Positions 9,257 through 19,514 of a stretch of 54,119 bases of DNA are shown piece by piece. The DNA is from Terasakiella brassicae (GTDB taxonomy: Bacteria > Pseudomonadota > Alphaproteobacteria > Rhodospirillales > Terasakiellaceae), in the NCBI RefSeq assembly GCF_014641495.1, contig NZ_BMHV01000022.1, positions 1 to 54,119 on the forward strand, given 5' to 3'. A model generated the notes under the pieces. It did not search any database. It saw nothing but the letters and a program-made list of their open reading frames with translations, and was not told where the DNA came from. Position numbers and translations under genes: made by a program. Numbering within the stretch: the first letter of the stretch is position 1; every line of letters begins with the position of its first letter.

Positions 9257-10027
9257 CTAGCTGGCTTCTTTTTCCGTATCCGTAGAAGCGTCCGCATCAT
9301 CGGCTTTTTTACGGCGTGTGCGGGTGGTTTTCGGTGCATCGGATTTTGCCGTTGGCGTTTTACGGGTCGTTGTTCGACGCGTTGCCGTACGGCGTTTCGG
9401 TTTTTCTTCAGCCTCAGCAGCCGGTTCATCTTCGTTAGATTGACTGTCCATATCAACCGGACGTGCCAGAAAATCAGGAACCGCGTTGTTACCGCCCCCT
9501 AATTTGGGCTTGTCGTCTTCCACTTTTTTACGTGTTGTGGTGCGACGGGTCGGTGCACGGCGTTTCGGTTTTTCTTCTGCCGGCTTTTCCGCCTCATCAG
9601 CCGAAACATTACTATCTTCTATATCGACTTTAACGGATTTTGTGACGCGTTCAGCAACATCTTTTGTGTCGTCATTGCCATCATCTTCATCCGTTTGAAC
9701 ATCATCATCGGCACCTTGCGCCTCAAAGTTTTCATCCTGTTCCGGTTTCGGCTTGGGCGCATATAAGGCTGCAATGCGACCGTAATGGTCCGCATGTTGG
9801 AAAAGACTTTCCGCCAAAACACGATCACCGGCAGAAATGGCGTCTTTTGCCAATTGCAGGTATTTTTCAAAAACCTGTTTGGCTGTCCCGCGAATACGTC
9901 CCTGAGGACCATTACTGTCGTAATTCTGGTTACGGTTGCCACCATGATTGTGACGGCGATTGTTGTTATGGGTATGGCCCCGGCCACGCCCACGACGATT
10001 GGTTTGATTATTGGAACCTTGTCTCAT
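9257..10027 (-). CDS. DUF4167 domain protein, basic low-complexity tail
   Basis: Conserved alphaproteobacterial protein of unknown function. The N-terminus is extremely rich in Asn, Arg, Gly and His (residues 1-45), followed by the compact conserved DUF4167 core with RIRGTAKQVFEKYLQLAKDA and a helix-rich AGDRVLAESLFQHADHYGRI stretch (about 45-95). The remaining ~160 residues are acidic and then Lys/Arg/Thr-rich, with RRTTTRK-like repeats, so the tail is probably disordered and nucleic-acid binding. The open frame extends upstream to 10201, but the ATG at 10027 (MRQGSNNQ) begins the conserved region. It lies downstream of prmC in the same direction, as in many alphaproteobacteria. Confidence 0.85.
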   Translation of the reverse strand: MRQGSNNQTNRRGRGRGHTHNNNRRHNHGGNRNQNYDSNGPQGRIRGTAKQVFEKYLQLAKDAISAGDRVLAESLFQHADHYGRIAALYAPKPKPEQDENFEAQGADDDVQTDEDDGNDDTKDVAERVTKSVKVDIEDSNVSADEAEKPAEEKPKRRAPTRRTTTRKKVEDDKPKLGGGNNAVPDFLARPVDMDSQSNEDEPAAEAEEKPKRRTATRRTTTRKTPTAKSDAPKTTRTRRKKADDADASTDTEKEAS

Positions 10028-10235
10028 GGATCCTGATATATAAAAAGAGATAACCCATTTCCAAAACAAGGTGGATACACCTACATCTGCTCTTCTTAGG
10101 AGCGCGACGATATTGTTTTGGAAGTCTTTGCTAAATGACGGAATACCAAGAGCCGACAGTTTCCCCGAGCGGCTTTCCAATGTGTCCGTTACAACCCCCA
10201 ACCTATAGAGGTTTCAGTTGTTTTCCAAGCCTTTT

Positions 10236-11093
10236 TTAAAGTTTTTTACGAATTATTACACATCGCTCTATCCCAGACAGGTCTTTTGGTCTTTCCAAAA
10301 CACACAAACCGGCATTTTCCATCAATTCAGAAACTGCATCCCCTTGATTTATACCAATTTCCAGAACGGCCAATCCATCCTCACGCAACACGTCAACCAA
10401 GGCCAAGGCCAATTTGCGATAATCATCCAAACCATCCGGTCCTGCAAATAAAGCACTGTCCGGTTCAAATTGCACGACTTCCGGCGCTAACATCTCTTTG
10501 TCACTCAGCGCGATATAGGGAGGATTGGATAAAATCAGGTCAAATTTTTCAGAAATACCCGCCCCCCAATTCCCAAGCTGGAAATCACTGTGTGTTTCCA
10601 GTCCCAGATTTCGGGCATTTTCTTTCGCCACCTCAAGGGCAGCCGGGCTGATATCCACACCAAGACCACTTGCCTGTTGATATTCAGACAGGACACTCAA
10701 CAACAAACACCCCGTCCCGGTTCCCAAATCCAGAACACGCAAATTTCGCATCATATCCGGGATGTGATGCAAAACTGCTTCGATCAGGGTTTCACTATCA
10801 GGACGCGGGGTCAGTGTATCTTTCGTTACTTTAAACGGCAAACTCCAGAATTCCCGCTCCCCTAAAATATGGGACATGGGTTCCCGGCCTTCCCGGCGTT
10901 TGATCAAAGCCTCCAGACAATCCATATCGTCTTGGGAAATATCGCGTTCCGGATAACCGATCAGGATTTGCGTTTCCACCCCAAGCACATGACACAATAA
11001 AAGCCGGGCTTCAAAGCGGGCATTTTCAATTCCGACTTTTTCAAACCGGTTACAAACCATCTGTATCGCATAGGCAATCGTGGTCATAATCAC
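10236..11093 (-). CDS. prmC: Peptide chain release factor N5-glutamine methyltransferase PrmC
   Basis: Methylates the glutamine of the GGQ motif in release factors RF1/RF2 using S-adenosylmethionine. The product has the SAM-binding motif VLDLGTGTGCLLLSVL (about residues 120-135) and the catalytic NPPY motif (LSNPPYIAL, about 195). Length of 285 residues is normal, with the expected N-terminal helical domain. The gene starts 9 bp after the prfA stop on the same strand, the usual arrangement placing enzyme next to its substrate gene. The first codon could be the ATG at 11093 or the one two codons later. Confidence 0.95.
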   Translation of the reverse strand: MIMTTIAYAIQMVCNRFEKVGIENARFEARLLLCHVLGVETQILIGYPERDISQDDMDCLEALIKRREGREPMSHILGEREFWSLPFKVTKDTLTPRPDSETLIEAVLHHIPDMMRNLRVLDLGTGTGCLLLSVLSEYQQASGLGVDISPAALEVAKENARNLGLETHSDFQLGNWGAGISEKFDLILSNPPYIALSDKEMLAPEVVQFEPDSALFAGPDGLDDYRKLALALVDVLREDGLAVLEIGINQGDAVSELMENAGLCVLERPKDLSGIERCVIIRKKL

Positions 11094-11102
11094 CGACCTG
11101 CT

Positions 11103-12176
11103 TTATGAAAGTTCCGCCAATTTCTGTGCCTGATCTTCGGCAATCAAGGCATCAATCACTTCATCCAGATCCCCTTGTAAAACTTCATCCAATCGATAAA
11201 GCGTCAGGTTAATCCGATGATCAGAAACACGGCCTTGCGGGAAGTTATAGGTGCGAATGCGTTCAGACCTGTCCCCGGACCCTACTTGGTTTTTACGATC
11301 CGCAGCCCGTTCCGCATCCAGTTGCTGGCGTTCATGGTCATACAATTTTGCCCGCATCATTTTCATCGCCTGTTCCTTGTTTTTGTGCTGGGACTTGTTG
11401 TCCTGACACTGTGTCACAAGGCCGGTCGGAATATGGGTAATCCGTACCGCAGAATCGGTTGTGTTGACGTGCTGCCCGCCTGCCCCTTGGGACCGATAGG
11501 TATCAATGCGCAAATCTTTTGCTTCCACCTTGATATCCACATCTTCGGCTTCGGGTAAAACGGCAACTGTGGCGGCAGAAGTATGAATGCGCCCACCGCT
11601 TTCTGTTGCGGGGACACGCTGCACACGATGCACGCCAGACTCATATTTAAACCGGGCAAATACGTTTTTCCCGGTAATATTGACCGAGACTTCTTTAAAA
11701 CCACCGATACCGATTTCGTTGACATCCAACAATTCAAATTTCCAGCCCATGCGTTCGGCGTAACGCTGATACATGCGGTAAAGGTCTGCAGCAAAAAGCG
11801 CGGCTTCATCCCCGCCCGTTCCGGCACGAATTTCAAGAATGGCGTTCTTTTCATCGGCTTCGTCTTTGGGCAGCAACATTAATTGAACATCGCGCTCCAG
11901 TTCCGGTACGCGTTTTTTCAAATCGTGATATTCGGCTTCTGCCAGCTCTTTCATATCCGCATCACAATCCGGGTCTGCCAGCATCTGTTCACATTCCGCC
12001 ATTTCGCCCTGAGCATTGCGCAAGGCATTCACCACTTCCACAACAGGTGTCAGTTCGGCATATTCCTTGGACATTTTTGTAAATTCAGACGCATTCAAAG
12101 ACGAGGCATCCGACATTAACGCCGCAAGTTCCTCATGCCGGTTGACAACCTGGCTTAGCGCTTCCTGAAAACTCAT
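11103..12176 (-). CDS. prfA: Peptide chain release factor 1
   Basis: RF1 recognises UAA and UAG stop codons and triggers release of the finished protein. The 357 residues include the conserved catalytic GGQ motif ([21 protein letters not shown] region, about residues 228-248), with the glutamine that PrmC methylates. The anticodon-like region lies in domain 2 upstream. N- and C-termini match family length. It is embedded in a packed operon: hemA ends 9 bp upstream and prmC begins 9 bp downstream. Confidence 0.97.
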   Translation of the reverse strand: MSFQEALSQVVNRHEELAALMSDASSLNASEFTKMSKEYAELTPVVEVVNALRNAQGEMAECEQMLADPDCDADMKELAEAEYHDLKKRVPELERDVQLMLLPKDEADEKNAILEIRAGTGGDEAALFAADLYRMYQRYAERMGWKFELLDVNEIGIGGFKEVSVNITGKNVFARFKYESGVHRVQRVPATESGGRIHTSAATVAVLPEAEDVDIKVEAKDLRIDTYRSQGAGGQHVNTTDSAVRITHIPTGLVTQCQDNKSQHKNKEQAMKMMRAKLYDHERQQLDAERAADRKNQVGSGDRSERIRTYNFPQGRVSDHRINLTLYRLDEVLQGDLDEVIDALIAEDQAQKLAELS

Positions 12177-12185
12177 TTTCTACCT

Positions 12186-13448
12186 TCAATCTTTCTTGAG
12201 GAAAAGTCGTTCGACAAGATCGCTTGCCGCTTCCCACTCTTTCTTTTTCTTAACAGCGGCGAGTGCGCGCAGTTCCTCGCTTGGTGTATGGAGCAAGCGG
12301 TTAATTAACAAACGGGTGGCCTTATCCGCATCATTTGCGTGCAAAGCCAAAACAGCCTGACGTTCTGTTTCAAATCGATCCCGCAAAGAACTAACCAAGG
12401 GGACAGCTGTGCGTTCTTCCTTGCCCCGGAAGAAATCATGCAAATCCTTGTCCAAAATAGCAGAGGCCGCGCGCGCTTCGGCTTCGCGCGAGGCACGGCC
12501 TTCCATCGCCACACGTTCCAGATCGTGAAGGTCATATAAAAACGCACCGTCCACGTCATTCACCGCCGGATCCACATCACCGGGAATACCCGTATCAATC
12601 AGGAAAATCGGTTTATTTTTTCGAACCTGTAAAGCCTTGGCAACCATATCAGCACTGACCACCCGGGTCCGTTTATTCATCGAGGTGACAATAATATCGG
12701 CCTCACACGCCAAACGGTTTCGGTTGTCAAAGTCATCAAAATGACAGGACAAATGACGCGCGATCCGTTGAGCCCGTCCCGCAAAGGAATGGATGCAGGT
12801 AAAATCGCTTAAACCCGCCTCAATCAGGTTTTGTGCGGTTAATTCCCCCATATCGCCCGCCCCGATTAACAGACCCCGGCAACGGCTCAGATCCCCATGC
12901 AATTCCTTGGCGATTTGAACGCCAACCGATGCAATGGAAACCGGGCGTTCGCCCACGGCGGTTTCTGTACGCACCCGTTTTGCCGTTCCATAAGCGGCTT
13001 GAAAAATACGTTCCAGTTCCGCACCGACACTGCCGGCTTCCACCGCCAGACGATGGGCATCTTTCACCTGCGCAACGACTTGGGGCTCCCCCACCATCAA
13101 ACTATCAAGCGAGGCGGCAACCCGAAAGATATGGCGAACGGCCTCTTCGCCTTCATGCACGTACAACTGGCTTGCAATGGTATGGCTATCCAATTCGGCG
13201 CGTTCTGCCAAACGGGCAACGATCAGTTCGTGCGCACGGGCCGGATTATGATCAACGCAATGGACTTCCACCCGGTCACAGGTAGACACCACAAGGCATT
13301 GTTCCACCCCGTCATCTTTCAACTTATCCAGAAAGGGAATGACTTCCGGCTCGTCCAGAAACAGACGATCACGCAAAGCAAGGGAGCTGGAACGATGGTT
13401 CGCCCCAATCACCAAAACTTTCGCATCACTTGAAAACAGACCAGCCAT
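12186..13448 (-). CDS. hemA: Glutamyl-tRNA reductase
   Basis: First committed enzyme of C5-pathway tetrapyrrole synthesis, reducing glutamyl-tRNA(Glu) to glutamate-1-semialdehyde with NADPH. Visible motifs: GANHRSSSLALRDRL at the N-terminus, the catalytic cysteine in VVSTCDRVEVH (about residue 55), and the NADPH-binding Rossmann region LLIGAGDMGELTAQNL (about 190-205). The C-terminal dimerisation domain is present and length (420) is normal. Use of the C5 pathway, not ALA synthase, is informative for an alphaproteobacterium because many members use ALA synthase instead. The gene supplies precursors for heme and for the heme d1 made by the nir locus 20 kb away. Confidence 0.93.
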   Translation of the reverse strand: MAGLFSSDAKVLVIGANHRSSSLALRDRLFLDEPEVIPFLDKLKDDGVEQCLVVSTCDRVEVHCVDHNPARAHELIVARLAERAELDSHTIASQLYVHEGEEAVRHIFRVAASLDSLMVGEPQVVAQVKDAHRLAVEAGSVGAELERIFQAAYGTAKRVRTETAVGERPVSIASVGVQIAKELHGDLSRCRGLLIGAGDMGELTAQNLIEAGLSDFTCIHSFAGRAQRIARHLSCHFDDFDNRNRLACEADIIVTSMNKRTRVVSADMVAKALQVRKNKPIFLIDTGIPGDVDPAVNDVDGAFLYDLHDLERVAMEGRASREAEARAASAILDKDLHDFFRGKEERTAVPLVSSLRDRFETERQAVLALHANDADKATRLLINRLLHTPSEELRALAAVKKKKEWEAASDLVERLFLKKD

Positions 13449-13459
13449 CGGATTTTCAA

Positions 13460-14710
13460 TTACCCTTTTGCACGTTCAATCAAAGCAGGCAGTCCATCCA
13501 CAGAAACCTGAACCTGATCACCTGTGTTCAAATCGCGGAACATCACCTCGCCTTCGTTACATTCCGACATCCCCACGATGATTGCAACAAAAGCATTCAG
13601 TTTATTCGCTTTATTCAAACGTTTCTTGAAATTTCCGCTGTAACCCTGTTCAACAATATAACCTTCTTGGCGCAAACGATTGGCGACCAGAAAGGCCTCG
13701 TCCTGATGATCATTTGCGGCCGGGATCACCATGATCGGGCGCGGTAGTTTCACCTTGTCTTCGCCCAGCATCAAGGCGAGACGTTCCACACCGGATGCCC
13801 ATCCCACACCGGGAACCTGCGGCCCGCCCATCATTTTAATCAGGCCATCGTAACGCCCGCCTGCCAAGACCGTACCCTGTGCCCCCAATGTATTGGTCGT
13901 AAATTCAAAGGCCGTGTGACAATAATAATCCAGACCGCGCACCAGACGCGGATTTTCCACATATGGTACGCCCAGCATATCCAGCCCACGTTTCACTTCG
14001 TCATAAAAAGCCTGAGACGTTTCGTTCAGACATTCCCCCAACAATGGGGCATCTTTCACAATTTCCCGATCGCCTTCATCTTTGGAATCGAGAATACGTA
14101 ACGGATTGGTGACCAGACGTTTTTTGCTGTCTTCGGATAATCTATCTTCAAACGGGCTGAGATAAGCCACCAGCTTTTCACGGTACGCATTACGGCTTTC
14201 GCTATCCCCCAGACTGTTCAGTTCCAGTGTCACCACATCTGCGAACCCCAATTCTTTCAGGAAATGATATCCGGCAGCGACCACTTCAATATCGGCTTGC
14301 GGGCTATCGACGCCGATCAGCTCAATCCCGACCTGGTGGAACTGACGTTGGCGCCCCTTTTGCGGACGTTCATAACGAAACATCGGGCCGTAATAAAAAT
14401 GTTTAACCGGCGTTTCCTGCTGCAATCCGTTAGAAATGAACGAACGGCAAATCCCCGCTGTCCCTTCGGGGCGAAGTGTAATCTGGTCATCGCCTTTGGT
14501 CACAAAAGAAAACATTTCCTTGGTCACGACATCCGATGTCTCACCCAGCGTGCGTGAAAAGACTTCGGAAAATTCAAAAATCGGTGTGATGACCTCGTTA
14601 AAACCATAACGTTCACAGATCGAGCGCGCGGTTTCGCTCACATGACGGTGCAAAGCGCGCTCTTTGGGAAGGAGATCGTAAGTGCCTTTAACAGGTTGTA
14701 ATCCAGCCAT
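13460..14710 (-). CDS. hisS: Histidyl-tRNA synthetase
   Basis: Class II aminoacyl-tRNA synthetase that charges tRNA-His. Motifs visible: VKGTYDLLPKERALHRH at the start, motif 2 around FRYERPQKGRQRQFHQVG, the His-specific LVRGLDYYCHTAFEF and motif 3 GVGWASGVERLALML. The C-terminal anticodon-binding domain follows. Length of 416 residues is normal. It starts 2 bp after the ispG stop and ends 11 bp before hemA, so it is an internal gene of the operon. Confidence 0.97.
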   Translation of the reverse strand: MAGLQPVKGTYDLLPKERALHRHVSETARSICERYGFNEVITPIFEFSEVFSRTLGETSDVVTKEMFSFVTKGDDQITLRPEGTAGICRSFISNGLQQETPVKHFYYGPMFRYERPQKGRQRQFHQVGIELIGVDSPQADIEVVAAGYHFLKELGFADVVTLELNSLGDSESRNAYREKLVAYLSPFEDRLSEDSKKRLVTNPLRILDSKDEGDREIVKDAPLLGECLNETSQAFYDEVKRGLDMLGVPYVENPRLVRGLDYYCHTAFEFTTNTLGAQGTVLAGGRYDGLIKMMGGPQVPGVGWASGVERLALMLGEDKVKLPRPIMVIPAANDHQDEAFLVANRLRQEGYIVEQGYSGNFKKRLNKANKLNAFVAIIVGMSECNEGEVMFRDLNTGDQVQVSVDGLPALIERAKG

Positions 14711-14712
14711 GA

Positions 14713-15828
14713 TTATTCTTCTTTCTGTGCTTCGATTTGTGCAGCTTTTTGTTCAACCAACTGCACGATATGGTCAATCATTTCTTCGCTTGAGGTATTG
14801 TGATCAGGAACGCCACCAACATAAACCTTGTGACTTCCACCCCCGCCCCCGGTCAAACCGATATCGGTTTCACGCGCTTCACCGGGGCCATTTACCACGC
14901 ACCCAATGATAGACAACGTCAAAGGTGTGCGAATATGTTGCAAACGTTCTTCCACAGCCGCGACCGTTTTTACCACATCAAAGCCCTGACGGGCACAGGA
15001 TGGGCAGGAAACGACCCTGACCCCACGGGTACGTAAACCCAACGATTTTAAAATATGGTAACCGACTTTAACTTCTTCTACCGGGTCGGCAGACAGCGAC
15101 ACACGCAACGTATCGCCAATACCGGCCCATAACAGATTGCCAATCCCGATAGAAGATAAAACCGTTCCGGCCTGCAATCCACCGGCCTCTGTAATCCCGA
15201 GATGCAAGGGATAATCACAGGCTTCCGCCAACCCTTGATAAGCTGCCACACCCAAAAAGGCATCGGATGCTTTCACGCTGATTTTAAATTCAAAGAAATC
15301 ATTGTCTTCCAGAATACGCGCATGGTTCAGCGCACTTTCCACCATCGCTTCGGGGCAAGGTTCGCCATATTTTTCCAGCAGGTCTTTTTCCAATGATCCG
15401 GCATTCACACCGATGCGCATGGAACAGCCATGATCTTTTGCCGCCCTGACCACTTCGCGCACACGCGCCGCAGACCCAATATTGCCCGGATTGATCCGCA
15501 GGCAGGCCGCACCGGCCTCTGCTGCCTCGATCCCGCGTTTATAATGGAAATGGATATCGGCAACGATCGGTACATTGACCTGTTTGATGATATCTTTCAG
15601 CGCGGCTGAGGAGGCTTCATCAGGCACCGAAATACGCACAATATCGGCACCGGCCTCTTCCATTGCCAGAACCTGACGAACCGTTGCATCCACGTCCGTG
15701 GTCAATGTATTGGTCATTGATTGCACCGAAATCGGCGCATCGCCACCAACCAACACATCACCGACACGGATTTGACGGGATTTTCGACGGATGATATCTC
15801 TATAAGGGCGCACGGACATAGCGATCAA
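14713..15828 (-). CDS. ispG: 4-hydroxy-3-methylbut-2-enyl-diphosphate synthase (IspG/GcpE)
   Basis: Iron-sulfur enzyme of the MEP isoprenoid pathway that converts MEcPP to HMBPP. The N-terminal TIM-barrel is clear ([21 protein letters not shown], then LRINPGNIG and [10 protein letters not shown]). The C-terminal cluster-binding cysteines appear in [14 protein letters not shown] and later in [11 protein letters not shown]. Length of 371 residues is typical of the bacterial short form. An ATG three codons downstream of the first is a possible alternative start. hisS follows after 2 bp. Confidence 0.97.
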   Translation of the reverse strand: MIAMSVRPYRDIIRRKSRQIRVGDVLVGGDAPISVQSMTNTLTTDVDATVRQVLAMEEAGADIVRISVPDEASSAALKDIIKQVNVPIVADIHFHYKRGIEAAEAGAACLRINPGNIGSAARVREVVRAAKDHGCSMRIGVNAGSLEKDLLEKYGEPCPEAMVESALNHARILEDNDFFEFKISVKASDAFLGVAAYQGLAEACDYPLHLGITEAGGLQAGTVLSSIGIGNLLWAGIGDTLRVSLSADPVEEVKVGYHILKSLGLRTRGVRVVSCPSCARQGFDVVKTVAAVEERLQHIRTPLTLSIIGCVVNGPGEARETDIGLTGGGGGSHKVYVGGVPDHNTSSEEMIDHIVQLVEQKAAQIEAQKEE

Positions 15829-15931
15829 AGCTCATCACAATTAAACAGAATGCGCCTTATAGCTTATATTTTAGGCTAAAAAAAGGACTGATATGTCTTG
15901 TCGGTATGCAAACAGGCCAACGGGGAAAGGT

Positions 15932-17167
15932 TTAGCTTTCCACGGCCTTCCCCGCCAATAATTTTTCAGGGTTGATCAGGACTTTACGGCGGACTTCACC
16001 GGCTTCACCAATCGAGGGGACTTTCGTACCGTCCACATAGATTTCAAGGCCACCGGCATTCCCTGTGCGCAGGATCAAACCTTGTGTTTGCGGGATTTGA
16101 TATTCTTCACCTTCGTTTAAAACCTGCGTATGGATCACGTTGCCATCCGCATCTGTGACTTGAATCCACGAATAATCAACCGCTTTCAACATCACCTTTT
16201 CAGTCATAACTTGTGGCTCAGCGGGCGCTTCATTTTCAACGACAGGGGTCACAGGGGTCGAGGTTTCTTCTGTTTTTTCCTCAGTCGCTGCTGCGGGTTC
16301 TTCCGTCTCAACCGCCGGGGTGGTCAGCGTTTCAGCATCAGCCGGAACCGCAGCGACAGTCTCTTCAACTTTTTCTTCTACCGCTTCCACCGCTTTTTCC
16401 GCTGTTTCTTCAACAGTGTTTTGCGGGACCGCTTGCACTTGTTCCGCTTGTTCTTGCGTAACAGCCTCGTCATTGGCTTTTTTATTTAGTTTGACGGTTT
16501 CAACACCCTGTTCCTGTTTCTTGGTTTCCGCCTTTGCTTTTTCCAAAGACTCCATCGCCTTTTGTGCCATATCCTGCGCGTCAGTTTCACTGACCTGCTC
16601 ATTGGATACAGAAGGCGCTTGCTCCGGTGTTGTCGGTTCTTGTGCTGTTTCTACCGGTGCGGGGGTTTCTTCTTGCTGACCATTTTTAACACGGTCCATC
16701 ATTTCAGAAAACTTTGCCGGCAGATCAGGCACCAATTCCGCAACACTGCGATCTTGCGAGGATAAAAAATACCATCCCCCGTAAGCCGCCGCCAAGACAA
16801 CCAGACCAATCATAATAATGGCACCGCCCGGTACGGACTGTTCCGTTACCGGAGAGGGGAACATCAATTCGGAACGCCCTTCCAGACCGTCAACTTCCTG
16901 CTTGAAACGTTTGACGACCTCGTTTGAATCAAGGCCTAAATGTTCCGCATAGGCACGAACAAACCCGATGACATAGGTTTTGCCCGGCAATTCGTCGTAG
17001 CGTCCCCCTTCGATCGCTTCCAGATAAATGTAGCGAATTCGCAAGACTTGGGAAATAACCTGCAGATCCTGACCAGCACGTTCGCGCGTCGTTTTCAGTA
17101 ATTCACTGACGCCCGGCCCCGTAAATGCTGGCTCCTGTTGTGCATTACGCCCTTTATTTCTCATCAT
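15932..17167 (-). CDS. RodZ-like helix-turn-helix membrane protein (DUF4115)
   Basis: Bitopic inner membrane protein of the RodZ/YfgA type, which in rods links MreB to the cell-wall machinery. It has an N-terminal Cro/xre-like helix-turn-helix (about residues 20-85, GVSELLKTTRERAGQDLQVI), one transmembrane segment (about 115-135), a long periplasmic Glu/Thr/Ala/Pro-rich linker (about 160-310) and a C-terminal DUF4115 domain (about 325-400, SWIQVTDADGNVIH). The acidic linker is probably disordered. Placement upstream of ispG is also seen for rodZ in gammaproteobacteria (rodZ-ispG-hisS), which supports the call. Whether it acts on cell shape here is inference. Confidence 0.82.
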   Translation of the reverse strand: MMRNKGRNAQQEPAFTGPGVSELLKTTRERAGQDLQVISQVLRIRYIYLEAIEGGRYDELPGKTYVIGFVRAYAEHLGLDSNEVVKRFKQEVDGLEGRSELMFPSPVTEQSVPGGAIIMIGLVVLAAAYGGWYFLSSQDRSVAELVPDLPAKFSEMMDRVKNGQQEETPAPVETAQEPTTPEQAPSVSNEQVSETDAQDMAQKAMESLEKAKAETKKQEQGVETVKLNKKANDEAVTQEQAEQVQAVPQNTVEETAEKAVEAVEEKVEETVAAVPADAETLTTPAVETEEPAAATEEKTEETSTPVTPVVENEAPAEPQVMTEKVMLKAVDYSWIQVTDADGNVIHTQVLNEGEEYQIPQTQGLILRTGNAGGLEIYVDGTKVPSIGEAGEVRRKVLINPEKLLAGKAVES

Positions 17168-17236
17168 GGCTCCTCAAGTCCCAGACCGATTGAAGCTTAC
17201 ACTATATGCGCTTTTTGTTAACAATCTGTATATGGA

Positions 17237-19501
17237 TTACAACGCGATGTCACGGTCTTTTGCAAATTGACGCAGAACGGGACGCAAACTGTGACGAGAC
17301 TTACCGGCTTGAGTGTGCAAAAAGTTTTCCAATTCCGATAAAGTCAGGGAGCGGATCATCATTTTCACCGGCCCGATAGAAGATGCCGACATGGACAATT
17401 TGCGAAACCCCAAACCCACAAGTACCATCGCATCCAAAGGCCGTCCGCCCATTTCACCACACAGACTTAATGTCACACCGGCCTTATTGCATTTATCGAC
17501 AACCGCTTTCAACGCATTCAGCATGGGCGGCGACAAGGTGTCATAACGTCCCGAAATACGGGGATTGCCACGATCAACCGCATAGAGGAACTGAAACAAA
17601 TCGTTCGATCCAACAGACAGGAAATCAATTTTTTCAAGCAAACTGTCCAACTGAAACATCAAAGAGGGCACTTCGAGCATCACGCCGACATTCACCCGAG
17701 ACGGCAAACGATGGCCTTTGATACTTTCGCGTTCGATCTCCATATCCAGAAGACGGCGTGCTTGCACAAATTCGGCAACTTCTGCAACCATCGGAAACAT
17801 CACGTTGAGTTCCCGCCCGCCGCAAGCCCGGATCAAACCGCGCAATTGTTGACGCAACAAATAAGGACGATCCAGCGTGACACGAATAGCGCGCCAGCCC
17901 ATCGCCGGGTTTTCTTCCCCATGATTATCCCAATAAGGCAGTACCTTGTCCCCACCCGCATCCAACGTGCGAAAGACAACGGGCTTACCGCCTGCTTCGT
18001 CCATTATTTTTTGATACAATGAAACTTGGGCTTCCACACCAGGGATGTCGGAGCGGGCCATAAACGGTATTTCAGTACGATAAAGCCCAACCCCATCGGC
18101 CCCGACTTCTTTCAGATGTTCCAGATCAACCAGCAAACCCGCATTCACGTTTAACGAGACAACCACACCATCTTTGGTGACCGCCGGTTTATCACGTAAA
18201 GCCGCATAAGCTGCACGTTGGCGAATACGCGCCTTCACGCTGTTTTTAAAGGCAGATAGAACATCTTCGCCCGGACGGATAAAAATCTGCCCGTTATTGC
18301 CATCTACAACAATAGGGTCACCTGCTTCGATGCGCGACAAAGCACTTTTAACTTGCCCAACGACCGGAATATCCAGCGCGCGCGCAATAATCGCCACATG
18401 AGATGTCGCCGATCCTTCTTCCAGAACAAGGGCGCGCAGTCGGGTGCGGTCATAATCCAGCAGTTCCGCCGGCCCCATATTTTTGGCAACCAAAACCGCA
18501 TGTTCGGGAATATCTTCGGGGGAGAGCTTTTCAACCCCGACCAGATGTTGCAACAAACGGTTGGCCAAATCCTGCAAATCATTGACGCGTTCACGCAAAT
18601 AAGGGTCTTGAACCTGCGCCATACGGGCTTCGGTGTCGTCATGGACCTTTTGCACAGCGGCTTCGGCGGTCAGGCCTGTTTTAATCGCCTCGCGGATACG
18701 GCCCAGCCAGCCTGCATCCTCGGCAAACATGCGATAGGTTTCAAGAATATCGCGATGTTCATCGTCCAGACTTTCCGAGGATTGCAACATATCATCCAAC
18801 GCCCCGTGCATTTCGCTTAAGGCATTGCGCAAACGTTCCAGTTCGGTTTCCGGGTCTTCGGCAACAAAGCGTGTGATGACCACGCGGGCTTCGTGCAAAA
18901 TGGCAGCGCCCATCCCGATCCCGGCATTCAGGGCCGAGCCTTCCAATCGCAACGGCAACATGGCGATACCGTCGGTGGGCAGGGTTTCCTCTTTATTGAT
19001 CAACTCGCCACTGCCAACCAGTTCGCCAATAATCATGGCGACGGTTTGCAGGGTTTCAACTTCTTCTTCGGTGTAATGACGTTGTGTCTTGTTCTGGATG
19101 ACCAGAACCCCAAGGACACGTCCCATGCGCAACAAGGGAACACCCATCATGGAATGGTAATCTTCTTCCCCCGTTTCCGGGCGATAGACATATGACGGAT
19201 GGTCTTTGGCTTCCGACAGGTTCATCGGACGGCCCGAGGCCGCGATTGCCCCGACAACCCCTTCACCAACCCGCAAACGGGTCAGGTGGACCGCATCCAG
19301 TTTCAACCCCTTGGTCGCGAACAGTTCCAAAACCTCGCCCGCGCGCATAATGTAGATGGAACAAACTTCCGCCACCATATCGGTCGCGACAATATTGGTC
19401 ACCAGTTGCAGGCGCGTTTCCGCCGTTGCATCTGCTGCCATAACGGAGCGCAGGCGCGACAAAATTCCTTTCGGGGCGATGGCTGAACGACCGGGGATCA
19501 T
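17237..19501 (-). CDS. ptsP: Phosphoenolpyruvate-protein phosphotransferase with GAF domain (PtsP, EI-Ntr)
   Basis: Enzyme I of the nitrogen-related PTS, which takes phosphate from PEP and passes it to an NPr protein. Domain order: GAF (about residues 20-165), EI N-terminal domain, the phospho-histidine swivel region with EEGSATSHVAIIARALDIP (about 365-385) and the C-terminal PEP-binding barrel with LSVGSNDLFQFLYAVDR and SLCGEMGGR. Length of 754 is normal for PtsP, whereas sugar-type EI lacks the GAF domain. It follows the nitronate monooxygenase-like gene by 13 bp. No NPr or EIIA-Ntr gene is in this window. Confidence 0.95.
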   Translation of the reverse strand: MIPGRSAIAPKGILSRLRSVMAADATAETRLQLVTNIVATDMVAEVCSIYIMRAGEVLELFATKGLKLDAVHLTRLRVGEGVVGAIAASGRPMNLSEAKDHPSYVYRPETGEEDYHSMMGVPLLRMGRVLGVLVIQNKTQRHYTEEEVETLQTVAMIIGELVGSGELINKEETLPTDGIAMLPLRLEGSALNAGIGMGAAILHEARVVITRFVAEDPETELERLRNALSEMHGALDDMLQSSESLDDEHRDILETYRMFAEDAGWLGRIREAIKTGLTAEAAVQKVHDDTEARMAQVQDPYLRERVNDLQDLANRLLQHLVGVEKLSPEDIPEHAVLVAKNMGPAELLDYDRTRLRALVLEEGSATSHVAIIARALDIPVVGQVKSALSRIEAGDPIVVDGNNGQIFIRPGEDVLSAFKNSVKARIRQRAAYAALRDKPAVTKDGVVVSLNVNAGLLVDLEHLKEVGADGVGLYRTEIPFMARSDIPGVEAQVSLYQKIMDEAGGKPVVFRTLDAGGDKVLPYWDNHGEENPAMGWRAIRVTLDRPYLLRQQLRGLIRACGGRELNVMFPMVAEVAEFVQARRLLDMEIERESIKGHRLPSRVNVGVMLEVPSLMFQLDSLLEKIDFLSVGSNDLFQFLYAVDRGNPRISGRYDTLSPPMLNALKAVVDKCNKAGVTLSLCGEMGGRPLDAMVLVGLGFRKLSMSASSIGPVKMMIRSLTLSELENFLHTQAGKSRHSLRPVLRQFAKDRDIAL

Positions 19502-19514
19502 AACCTGATTGCGA

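Noticed and set aside
9257..9600. Repetitive RRTTTRK-coding sequence read as a DNA repeat array or CRISPR
   Set aside because: The units are imperfect and in frame with the disordered tail of the DUF4167 protein; there are no spacers or constant-length repeats.
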